Below are positions 55,086 to 64,000 of a DNA stretch of 64,000 nt, in pieces. Position 1 is the first letter of the stretch. Every line of letters starts with the position of its first letter. The position numbers were made by a program, and so were the translations under genes. The notes under the pieces are model-generated. The model was not told the DNA's origin. It made no database searches and worked only from the letters and a program-made list of their open reading frames with translations. The stretch covers positions 558,001 through 622,000 of the forward strand of contig JAGFMI010000017.1 in assembly GCA_021030905.1 (NCBI GenBank), in the 5' to 3' direction. The stretch is from Pyrenula massariospora (Eukaryota > Ascomycota > Eurotiomycetes > Pyrenulales > Pyrenulaceae).

Positions 55086-56129
55086 TCATTCCTGTAGCTT
55101 TCTCCTTACCCCGAAAAAGTAGTTCCCAAAGCTCTCACTCCCATCCACCCATTTCCACCCTAAGCCAGGCACGTATACGCATCCTCTGAGAAGCACGACT
55201 CCATTGTCCCAGCAGCCCTGCTTCCACAGCCAGTGCTGCAACTCCTCTGGTTTGATGTACTGATCCCAATTATGCGTGCCGCGTGGGACCAGCCCGATCA
55301 GCGGCGCCTCAGCAACTAGCTTTGTCGTCACATAGGAGATAGCAGATCGGGAGATAGTACTCCCTATTAACCAGCCTCCGGGTGCGAGATGCTCGCGTAA
55401 TTGTCGAAGGAACGCTGCAGGATCGGAGATATGCTCAAGGACTTCAAAGACAGATATTACGTTGAATTGAGGGTTTTGTGTAGCGGATGAAGCGTCCGTG
55501 CTCTCAGATTTAGGTGTTTCATCCCTGCTCAGAAATTGCTGCGAGTCAAGATCCTCTATCGAACAGCACCGATACTCTAACTTCTCTTCCATGTACAATA
55601 TTGGGTCTCCACGCATATGCTCTTTGGCAACCTCAATCAACTCTTCAGTGGGATCGATTGCCACCACCTTGTCAACTCCTGGTAAGCGAGCAGCGGACTC
55701 CGCAAAGATCCCAGCACCAGTGCCAACGTCAAGGATGCGGAGATTCTGAGGACTATTTCGTGCGGAAGAAAGGCATCGTTCGAGGAACTCGTGACGTAGC
55801 GGGTTCATAGCATGGAGGAGGCGGGAGGAACCATGCGGATCCCACCATGTTGACGCGAGGCGCGAGAAATGAGCTGTCTCCGCGGGAGAGACGGATGGAG
55901 GAGACTGGCGCGGCGAACTAGGTTCAACAGATTTTGAAGTCGTACTTGTCGTAAAGTGAGAAGCACTGGAACAAATGTGATGGGTAATTTGCGGACAAGG
56001 TCGGTAATTGGGAGTCTTGAGTGACACTGGAGGTTTGGGAAGCTGTAGTAGGGCGATTGAGCTTGGTTGGGCTAGCTGAGGGCGGAGAAGGGAAGAAAGT
56101 AAACGTATATTTTGGGCGTTTACGGTCAT
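55086..56129 (-). CDS. COQ3: Ubiquinone biosynthesis O-methyltransferase, mitochondrial
   Basis: A single exon encodes 347 residues. An N-terminal stretch rich in Ser, Arg and Leu (residues 1-75) acts as a mitochondrial presequence. The class I SAM-dependent methyltransferase fold follows: HFSRLASTWWDPHGSSRLLHAMNP is the Coq3/UbiG signature, then motif I LRILDVGTGAGIFAESAARLPG (about 130-151), DPTEELIEVAKEH, FNVISVFEVLEHISDPAAFL (post-II), and LAPGGWLIGSTISRS (motif III). Coq3 performs both O-methylations of the quinone ring on the matrix face of the inner membrane, in the CoQ synthome. The sequence NYFFGVRRK near the end is also typical. Length and motifs are complete, with no introns. Confidence 0.95.
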   Translation of the reverse strand: MTVNAQNIRLLSSLLRPQLAQPSSIALLQLPKPPVSLKTPNYRPCPQITHHICSSASHFTTSTTSKSVEPSSPRQSPPSVSPAETAHFSRLASTWWDPHGSSRLLHAMNPLRHEFLERCLSSARNSPQNLRILDVGTGAGIFAESAARLPGVDKVVAIDPTEELIEVAKEHMRGDPILYMEEKLEYRCCSIEDLDSQQFLSRDETPKSESTDASSATQNPQFNVISVFEVLEHISDPAAFLRQLREHLAPGGWLIGSTISRSAISYVTTKLVAEAPLIGLVPRGTHNWDQYIKPEELQHWLWKQGCWDNGVVLLRGCVYVPGLGWKWVDGSESFGNYFFGVRRKLQE

Positions 56130-56820
56130 CTCGAAACTCTATCATAGTCAGTCTCCAACAAACAATAAATTATCTGGTAGCTGGCTAGTCATCATGGTCT
56201 TCCGGGTATAAGAGCTCTGAAGGTTGTCCCAGGATACTGTCAAAGGGTTGCTATTCCCTAAAGAAATGCGGAGAGCTGGTTGATTTTGAGAGCTTCTCGG
56301 ATTTATCATAGGTCCGAGACAACATTTTCTAGGTTTGGCTTGATCACGACTGGGTTTTCTTCAAACCTCCACTCTTTTGAATATCTCCACTATGCGTGTA
56401 GGTACATACGGAATGACTCTAGCCAGGGACTATGGTTGAATTAGCAAACCCTCGAATGATGAAGTTTGTATATCCAAGCTGATCACTAAGCACCCCTTTT
56501 TCTGCCCTGACCTTTCTTTGAGGCTCCAACATAATGCGACTGCCCGATCTATTTGATCCTACAGATAATCATTGATCAATCCGGAGTTCCAGCTTCGACT
56601 CGTCTTTTCCTTGCGGAAGCGGATGGCAGGAAGAAATGCAAGTCATCCCCGTATGTGCAAATGAGATCACCTCGTTATGGAATAGGTAGGCCGAGAGCAG
56701 AGGAGATGGGATAAGAGACGCTTCTCATTATTATGCTAGAAGCCGTCAAAGCCGCCAACACTCCCGTGACAATGAGATTCATGCACTCGTACGCCAAAGG
56801 GCGCCCCACCGGAAACACAA
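56130..56820. other. Spacer between COQ3 and YPD1
   Basis: This 690-bp stretch holds the COQ3 promoter and the YPD1 3' flank. Two short ORFs that overlap the YPD1 end are shadows. Nothing else is seen. Confidence 0.5.
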
Positions 56821-57435
56821 TCAACCCTCGCCATAGAACCGCCTGAGTAAAGCAGAAACCTCCTCATACTCGGATTTGCATTCTTGCAGAGCCGCCTTGA
56901 TCCCATCGAGGCATTTTTTATCATCTGGCTCTTCGATTGTACCCGTCTCATCCTTGTTCGCGCCAAAATGTTGTATCTTCTCGCAGGCATCTTTAATCTT
57001 GATTAGGCCCAACGTGGCCGAGGAACCTTTGAGAAAATGACCCAGACTAGAAAGTTCTCGCAGATTGCTGGATTCTCTGGAGCACCGTTAGTATAGTGTG
57101 CTTGACGAGCACGGGCTGTCATACATCGCACTGTCCATATTGGCGAATGTCTCCTCGGCTTGAGTGAAGAATCCGTATACGATACCTCTAGAAAATTCTC
57201 GGTCATCGTCGTCCTCGTCCATCTCTAGCACCTGCTCGAATGTGGCTTGATCAACGTTGTCGCCGAAATCAAATTCATCACCCTAGAATGTCGTTAGATT
57301 CAAGCTTATCCTGATGCATCTCGCATTGCAATGGGAAGCTCTCTTGTCTCGAGCACGTGTATGAAGTATACCGGACCTCCTGAGATGCCCCATTCGGAGA
57401 CTTACAGCATCATCAATCACACCCGCTGGAGCCAT
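56821..57435 (-). CDS. YPD1: Histidine-containing phosphotransfer protein Ypd1
   Basis: Minus-strand exons 57435-57406, 57282-57125 and 57076-56821 (introns of 123 and 48 nt) encode 147 residues. The first exon gives MAPAGVIDDA, and the second FDFGDNVDQATFEQVLEMDEDDDDREFSRGIVYGFF. The third carries the HPt signature LSSLGHFLKGSSATLGLIKIKDACEKIQHFG, with the phospho-accepting His in LGHFLKGSS (about residue 72). The helices continue to SALLRRFYGEG. Ypd1 shuttles phosphate from hybrid sensor kinases to the response regulators Ssk1 and Skn7 in osmotic and oxidative stress signalling. The small four-helix size is normal. No single long ORF covers the gene, because the first two exons are short. 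Confidence 0.92.
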
Positions 57436-59643
57436 TGCAGGACAGAAAATAGAAAGTAGTCTGCTCTTTCTTAACGATTGCGGTTATCTGAAAAACGCCA
57501 CAAGCCTTTGACGAAGCGATAGGAACGGTGTCAGAGTTCGGTTGAGGTCCGCAAGAATTGACGAAATGAATGGGGATTAAAATTATTTTGTCCAGGAGAA
57601 ACGAACATAGGACTATAACCATATATCAGTCAGTATCTGAGTCCCTAGAATCAAGCGAAGAAAGCAGGCAGGGGTATGGGTGATCTCCACATCGGTCAGG
57701 AACATCTCCGGACAAATTCGTTCTTCGAACATCTGTGATATGAGAGGAGCAGAGAAGCCCATGGGGGCTTTATGAATGAGCGGAACGGGCCGAGATCAAC
57801 AACACTTCAGAGCCATGAAAACCAGAAGCTTACCTCCAAAGTAGGTTGCAGTTCCAATCGTGTACCTTGTCCCGTCCCGATAAGAATAATCTAAAGGAGG
57901 TAGAGAGGGTGATGGTCAGGATTCAAGCCCAAGATGAGGCTCAGCAAGGCGGCGTAGCGTGATGAAAACTGTCACATAAACGGCGAGCGCGTGGCAACGA
58001 CCGAAAACCACCGAGACGCCTTCCCCGTCGCAGGTGGCAGCAAATAGCAGGCGGAAGGTGTAGTACTGCAGGAGAGTTCTGACAACCGCCGCCGAGAATA
58101 TGCGCGAGATTACCCTCTTCGTAGCTGACAGGCCTAATTTGGTCAGCGCCGTGGGGAACTGACAAAAAGATTTGGACTGGGTTCTCGTGGAGCGTTCGCA
58201 GTGGTCGCCCTCGGGGGTGGGCAGGGCAGGGCAGGGTGGAACCGGACGAGGGGGACCGCGGGGCGGCCTGGTCGTGGGTAGGTTGCAGGAGACCTTTACT
58301 GAACAGTCGTAGTCAAGCGCATCCTCTCCATCGTGATCGCGCGACGACGGTTACGGAGGTTGTCACGCAATGCTGGAAGCTCATACGTCAGACAACCGGT
58401 CAGCTCTTCGACCCAAGCTACGCTAGCCCGCTTCGGGCGCCAGAGTGGAATGAGGTGTGTGTGGCAGCCGACATCCCAAGAAACCTTCGACTGCATTGCG
58501 GATTGCGAGTTTGGGAGAATAGGGCAGCAGAGGATACGGGCACCGCGAAGCAATTTCACCTACATGCCGCCCGACACATTAAGCTCAGACGTCGCCGCCG
58601 ACGTCATGCATGCATGCAGCGGGAGCGTCATATCCCTCAGTCGCGCTGACGGCTGGCCTTCAAAAGGCTCCAAAGTGGCCCTATCTTACACGGCGATCGA
58701 AAATCGCCGCGACATGCAGTCAAAAACATCCCCAGCGCCATCGCCGCTCAGTGCTACGCCGTAACGCTGAGGCCGGAGCCAATTACTCGAAAGGCCACAT
58801 CGAGCGGGCTCAACCCAGGCGTCCGTAGCGTTCCCAATGATGTCAATGCTGCAGTATGCCGCAGAGCCTTTAGCGCGTTAATGCAGCCATGCACGCACAT
58901 GCTATGGTACGACCGCCCGTCAGCCTACTGCTAGGAAGGCCTTTTTGGGTCCAGCCTCGCTTCAGCGGCCTATGAGATGTGCCTGAGAAATGAAAGGAAT
59001 TCGCCTGAGGTCTCTTCGGGATGTGTTCTGCGAAGTCCACAGGATGAGAGAGAATCAAAAGTACCTGAGCATTCAATCGATGACCATCCGATGTATGGAG
59101 AATCAGTATCTTTGGAAATTGCTTGCCTTTTGCGGTCTTTATGCTGCAGATTCGTAGACGCTATCGAAAATCTTCCCGCGGCCCCTTTTCGACCCCTGTG
59201 GTATGGCCATTTGCCTTCTACTATCCGCAAGTAAGCGTGCTTAAATAAGGAGCAGACTACATGGTGGGGCCGACAATCGAATATTAAAAGCTGTCGAACC
59301 TTCGGACGTTGAACAAGTACGATAATGGTATGTGGCTAAAATGACCCCTTTCCTAAAGCCGCCAAGATGCAACGGTCCGGACAAAATCGACATGTTCGTC
59401 AAACCCAAAAAACAGATCAGGAAGTTCCTGAGCCGCATGGCGTGGTGTCACCCAGTGTGGCTGGGATACAACCAGCAAAACGCCTCCTGCACGGTACTTT
59501 GTACATGATGTATTTGCTGCAATAGCACACTGATGACCTACCTGTCTCCATCTATCCCGAAAACTTCGTCGGGTGTCCCTTCCACTACGCCCCTCTTCCC
59601 CCCGCGGCGTCCTCTCTCGACCTGCTATCTGAGCTGACTGCAT
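57436..59643. other. Spacer between YPD1 and aspartate aminotransferase
   Basis: This 2.2-kb stretch has overlapping ORFs of 60-140 codons on both strands (58236-58764 is the densest) but no domain, signal peptide or consistent splicing. A 96-codon minus ORF (59353-59643) directly abuts the aminotransferase stop and is probably its 3' flank. No RNA gene is seen. Confidence 0.5.
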
Positions 59644-61081
59644 TCAACCGGTGATCTTGTAGATCGACTCGGCAAGTCTCTTGACGTTCGCACTGGTGAT
59701 GCCAGCCACGGAAATTCTGCCATCCTTAGTGGCGTACACGGAATGTTCCTTGGCTAGCGTCTCCATTTGCTCGGGCTTGAGGCCAGTGTAGGCGAACATT
59801 CCGATCTGAAGGGAACATATCAGCATTGGGAATCCCGAGGAGGAAGGACCGATAAGGGAATACCTGATTGGTGATGTGATCCCAGTTGTGCTTGCTCCCC
59901 AGGTCCTTTAGGTTCTGTTTCAAAAGCGCTCTCATCTCGATGATACGGTCTGCCATGCCCTTGACCTCATTAAGCCATTGTTTGTTCAGGGTAGGATCGT
60001 TCAGAATCTCAGACGCAATGCGGGCACCGTGGATGGGAGGATTGGAGTAAAGAGGTCGCACGAGGATCTTGATCTGCGAGTCGACGCGCTTCTTCTCCTC
60101 AGCTGAGTCACATACAACTGAGAAGGCCCCAACGCGCTCGCCATACAGACCCTATCTCAGTGATTAGTCTAGGTCAGTTGCAGAGTGAATCAGGAATACC
60201 ATGTTCTTTGCGAAACTTTGTGCGAGGACCAGACCGTGGCCTTGCTCGATAAAGTATCGGACAGCAAACGCATCCTTGTCAGTGTCACCGCTTGCAAATC
60301 CTTGATATGCCATGTCAAAGAAAGGATAATGTTCCTTCTCCTTGACTACCTGGCTGATCTGCTTCCACTGCTCTGGTGTTGGGTCAATTCCCGTCGGATT
60401 GTGTGCACATGCGTGCAGAAGTACAATCGACTTTGCTGGGGCGGCCTTGAGATCTGCGATCATACCATCAAAGTCGAGCCCAATGGTATCTTTGTTGTAG
60501 TATTTGTACTTCTCCACTTTCAGTCCAGAATCCTTGAAGACGGCATTATGATTCGCCCAGCTGGGCGTCGGGATGTAAATGGTCTTGCCATAGGGGTAGA
60601 ATCTCTCGAGAAAGGCACCTGCTATCCGAAGTGCGCCTGTACCGGAGATGGACTGAGTGATTGCAACACGGTCTTGCTTGACTGCAGCCGAATTCGGGCC
60701 ATAGGCGAGAAGAGCAGCAGCTTTGGTGAATGATGGCACGCCAGTAATACCCGCATACTCTTTATCAAGTTTCGATGAGATTACCTTGTCCTCGGCTGCG
60801 CGAACAGACGGTAAAACATAGGGTTTGCCCTTGTCATCTCCTATTCAACGGTCAGCAGCAGTAAGCTCAGGCTTGAAGTCGACTGTACGGTATGCGCCAA
60901 CGCCAAGATTTATTTTCTCCTTGAAACTGTCTGCCTTGAATGCTTCTGTAATGCCGAGGATAGCATCTGGGGGACCTTGAGGTACATCGGCCCATGTTGA
61001 GGCAGATCGAAGAGCAGCTAATCGGAGACAGCTTGGACGTGCTGTAGCTTGCTGTATGGCTGGTCGTAGTGTAGAGAGCAT
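59644..61081 (-). CDS. AAT1: Aspartate aminotransferase, mitochondrial
   Basis: Minus-strand exons 61081-60889, 60840-60200, 60151-59864 and 59805-59644 (introns of 48, 48 and 58 nt) encode 427 residues. A presequence ([28 protein letters not shown]) precedes the mature start [23 protein letters not shown]-fold landmarks: [43 protein letters not shown] (Asn and Asp side), [13 protein letters not shown] with the ring-stacking Asp and Tyr, and [16 protein letters not shown], where the Lys carries [17 protein letters not shown] and the C-terminal [15 protein letters not shown] complete the match. The enzyme exchanges amino groups between aspartate and 2-oxoglutarate, in the malate-aspartate shuttle. 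Intact. Confidence 0.96.
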
Positions 61082-61514
61082 ATTGTGATTGAACTAATTG
61101 AGTGATAATATTCTGAGATGATGATAGGAGGTTTCAGTAAATGCTAGGAAGCAAGTTCGAGTGGGTATGTGTGGGCTTAGTAAGTAAGGTAAGTAAATCA
61201 TTTGTTGAACTCCGCTCAAAGCTTTTCTCTGTTGAGTTTCTTCAAACTTTTTGGAGCTCGGACCACCACCATTGCACTCCCGCGGGACTCCCCGACCCAG
61301 AGTCTCCGCCAGGGTCATTGGAGGTATGCAGTTTTCTACGAAAGAACATTGCGACTAAACTACATCGATGAGGTCCTGAAATCTATTGTAGATGTCGTGG
61401 TCGCGATTAGACTTATTCGCCAATCCGCCGATTGACGATTACGTGGCATTCAGTGCATCAAGAAGTCAGCTCTAAGTAATGGACATACCACAGAAAACAC
61501 CTTCTCAAGTCTTA
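61082..61514. other. Spacer between aminotransferase start and PTH2 stop
   Basis: This 433-bp stretch serves as the aminotransferase promoter and PTH2 3' flank. No feature is recognised. Confidence 0.5.
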
Positions 61515-62264
61515 TTACAACAGTTTCAAGCCTCCCGTGACTTGGTCTACCACGCTCTTCGGTCCCAGAACGCCCAACACCGTTGCGCTTCCAGCCGCAA
61601 TCTGTGTCCTCCCAGCATCATGAATAATTCGAGCACACAGCCCTAAACTCATAGCTTGCGCTTGCAACATCTGTAGGTTATCTTCCGACTTTGCTTGTAC
61701 GGCAATCTTGGGTTGTCCACCTTGCTCCCACCGGCGTAGAAGAGATGTAGAAGGTGCGTGGTTGAGCAGGGATTTGTAGCAGGCGAGCGTAGCATGTGAA
61801 CATTGAGCAGCGATTTTACCTGGCAAGCAATCAGCGACGAGCCAGGTGAAAGGGACGATAACCGAGAGCTCAAGTATCGCATCAGACTTGGGAAAGGATA
61901 AGACTTCCATACCTTTGCCCATTCCCAGATCAGTTCGCACTGCCATGACAAGCTTGACTTCCTCCCTTGATCCCTCAAAAGCATTCAATTCCCCCAGCAC
62001 CTCCCTATCGCTATCACTGTCTTCATCTGACTGCGCAAGTCTGGCGGCGACAAGTTCCTCATCGCTCGAGTCTACATGCACATTTACATCGTAGCTATTC
62101 GGCCAGCTCTTCTTTTGTTTGCCTTCGTGCGATCCACCAGGGTTGCCGCTGCTGCCGAAGAGTCCAATACTAGAGCCTTGGCCAAGGAAGTAGCCGATAG
62201 TGCCGGAGACGATTGCGACAGCGATTGCGACAGCTGTTATCGACGGAGGAGCTCTGTCCGCCAT
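61515..62264 (-). CDS. PTH2: Peptidyl-tRNA hydrolase 2 with N-terminal anchor
   Basis: Minus-strand exons 62264-61913 and 61819-61515 encode 218 residues. The N-terminal hydrophobic segment ([19 protein letters not shown]) is a membrane anchor, as in Pth2 of fungi and animals (outer mitochondrial membrane). After an acidic linker, the PTH2 domain begins [33 protein letters not shown], followed by [51 protein letters not shown] and [14 protein letters not shown]. The enzyme cleaves peptidyl-tRNA released from stalled ribosomes. The 93-nt intron (61820-61912) splits GKGK; it has no stop codon and is a multiple of three, so the unspliced mRNA would also be read through. Confidence 0.94.
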   Translation of the reverse strand: [249 protein letters not shown]

Positions 62265-63745
62265 GGCTAAACCTGTAGAGGCTGGAAAGAAAAGTTGCGA
62301 GTTCTATATTTGCATTTTGACTCGTTTTGTTCTCATGACATGCACTTTAGAAAAGCGCGCAGGAGTGCCTTTGTGCTCTTCAGCTTAAATGAAGGTCCAG
62401 GAAAGAAATCTAAGATCTATCTGTGGAATCTGACGAGCCATATTGTTGACTCGGTCTCTGCCTTTGGACTTCTTGGCGCACTAACATCCTCACCGCCAAG
62501 GCCAGGCTAATATAAAGACTGCCGCGGTTTTAGCCGGAGGGGGCTGCTATTGTAATAAAATGAGTGATTGATTGTCTCATTAACTCCTGGGGGAGCAGAC
62601 TACCTATATAGCCATTCCGTAGGGGTGGCTGGGTTACCCCACTGTTAACAGCTGCCTCTCGATCCGAGGATCACAGACGGTTCTGTTTGCCCATCCACCT
62701 GGCTAAACGACCAATCTCTCTTACAAGCATACAGCCTCTGTATCCAGCCAAATCATATCATCCCTCAAATTCTCCCTCAATTTGGGGAAATGGTGGTGCT
62801 GGTCCTTGAACCAACTTCGCCGCACAGCAGGGACGACTGCACAATTTCCTTCAACTAAGATTGTGCCGCCTATTGTACGACGTTCTCACGGCGTCCTCAA
62901 ATCCAGCTGATGCCTTGACAGGCCCCGTCCTCGCTTCTCAATAGCCATCCCCACCTCGGGAAGTCTCCAGCCTTTTGCCGTCCATGTCTCACACTTCTAT
63001 AGGATAAGTTCCGACCGTTATGATCTCCTCTATGAGGGTGGCTTTGTTTAGCTTCTTCAATCATGATTAGATGATGTTCACCTCCGGTTCGTGCTCTGCT
63101 GCCTGACATTTTCCGGAGCATCTGCCCCTTTAGCTGGAATAACCATGGAGCTTGTTGCACCAGTAGGCTTTTCTAGGTCTTCACAGCGTTAGACGCAGTG
63201 GTAAATGGAAGGCGACGTTCAAGAAAGCGGAGCGTATGATTGCTCTAGCAACGAATCCAGTCTGTGGAAACAGTAGAGCTTTATTCCCTATTATGCCGTC
63301 AAAGCGCCATTCCAAACTTACGGGCGTCGAAACTTAGAAAGGATGTGAGACGGATGGCAGGAGCTTGTCCTTGAGGCTGGAATGAGCGGACGAGCAGTTG
63401 TTCTATGAGAAGCGCGTAGAGACCGGGGGAAGGGAGAGTTTGAATCTATTGCCATACAAACAATAAGTTTCCTTCAAATAGAAAGCAAGCCCTTGCTTCA
63501 ACTTCTGTTAGCGAAAATTTTAGTCTGTCGGAAGATTTACATTATTATTTATCTTTCGAGCTTACTTATAAGCCAGAGCCGTTCAGAAATTAGCCGATCA
63601 GCACTATATCAACTTTCAGCAAGATGACTTTTTGCCCTTTACGAACGGTGCATGAGTGATCTTGTCTCATGGAAGCACCCAGACATCTTCAATCACTCTC
63701 TCCTGCCCCCAAAAGAGGTATTCTCGGAATTATTCCATTTGGAAG
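62265..63745. other. Spacer upstream of PTH2
   Basis: This 1.48-kb stretch includes the PTH2 promoter and a 3' flank of the last partial gene. Short ORFs (62897-63160, 63652-63935) are domain-free or antisense to the partial gene. No RNA gene is seen. Confidence 0.5.
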
Positions 63746-64000
63746 TCAAGATATGGTCTCCTGCGCTTTCGCACCGGCTTCAAACTTCTGCCGTAGTCGC
63801 TCAAGCCATTCAAAGAGCGACTCTCCCTTCCCATTCACCGCCCCAATGGGACCGACAGCAAAGTCATGCTCCGCTACCTCAAGGAATTCATGCATAACAC
63901 AAATCTTTTTAAGCGGAGTTGACAGGGTAACGTAACTTTTCATGCACTTGCCACAGATGTCTATGTCAAGACACACCTTACAGACAAATCGGCTACCGAT
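63746..64000 (-). CDS. C-terminal part of a Cys/His-rich zinc-finger-type protein, 5' end outside window
   Basis: A minus-strand frame is open from the window edge to a TGA at 63746, 84 codons. It reads RFVCKVCLDIDICGKCMKSY, i.e. two C-x2-C pairs in a ZZ-like spacing, followed by a CVMHEFLEV segment and a helical, charged tail (FEWLERLRQKF). This Cys-pair plus C-x2-HEFL layout is found at the C-terminus of several fungal STAND/NLR-like and TPR proteins, which would make this a further member of the nearby immune-type group; that link is inferred from the tail only. Confidence 0.6.
   Translation of the reverse strand: MGSRFVCKVCLDIDICGKCMKSYVTLSTPLKKICVMHEFLEVAEHDFAVGPIGAVNGKGESLFEWLERLRQKFEAGAKAQETIS

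Noticed and set aside
58236-58764. Overlapping plus-strand ORFs that might be a gene
   Set aside because: No conserved start, domain or splice pattern; a minus ORF of similar quality covers the same bases.
63746-63935. Plus-strand ORFs at the right edge
   Set aside because: Antisense to the Cys/His-rich minus frame, which has clear metal-binding spacing.

Overview
The window reads as nuclear DNA of a filamentous ascomycete (Pezizomycotina). The evidence is short spliceosomal introns of about 45-125 nt with GT...CTAAC/CTGAC...AG signals, fungal-only families (PRM1, HET, NACHT/NLR-like proteins with lipase, ankyrin and TPR modules), a secreted PL1 pectate lyase and long intergenic spacers. A plant-associated leotiomycete would fit, but that is an inference. 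No rRNA, CRISPR or bacterial-type operon is present. The first and last genes are cut by the window edges.

Layout. 1-7.7 kb: PRM1 (partial), a three-KH RNA-binding protein and an ER-type thioredoxin-fold membrane protein, all on the minus strand. 7.7-10.9 kb: an accessory island with hairpin repeats, two AT-rich blocks, a tRNA-Arg gene and two oppositely oriented pieces of a GIY-YIG-type gene. 11.5-14.8 kb: an uncharacterised two-exon gene, a doubtful small ORF and spacer. 14.8-24.4 kb: SNU66/SART1, a large acidic low-complexity protein and the 2-oxoglutarate dehydrogenase E1, all on the plus strand. 24.4-32 kb: an unusual tRNA-Val gene, a seven-exon pectate lyase, AP-3 sigma, a strongly G/C-skewed stretch, then a second AT-rich island with an unusual tRNA-Pro gene. 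32.1-36.3 kb: xanthine dehydrogenase. 37.3-50.2 kb: an allorecognition/innate-immunity type cluster, made of a NACHT-TPR protein (+), a MITE-like element, a lipase-NACHT-ankyrin protein (-) and a HET-domain locus (-). 50.7-64 kb: a glycine-rich multipass membrane protein, COQ3, the phosphorelay protein YPD1, mitochondrial aspartate aminotransferase, PTH2 and the 3' end of a zinc-finger-type gene.

The housekeeping genes cover mitochondrial metabolism (KGD1, AAT, COQ3), purine catabolism (XDH), splicing (SNU66), trafficking (AP-3 sigma), signalling (YPD1) and cell fusion (PRM1). The NLR/HET cluster could act in the self/non-self response that follows hyphal fusion, but no link to PRM1 is shown.

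The most unusual observation is in the tRNA genes. tRNA-Val(AAC) and tRNA-Pro(AGG) each carry, besides the ordinary anticodon-loop intron, a second insertion of 50-52 nt in the D-loop. Both insertions begin GTATG and end AG, like this genome's mRNA introns, and in both cases removing the insertion restores a consensus D-arm.
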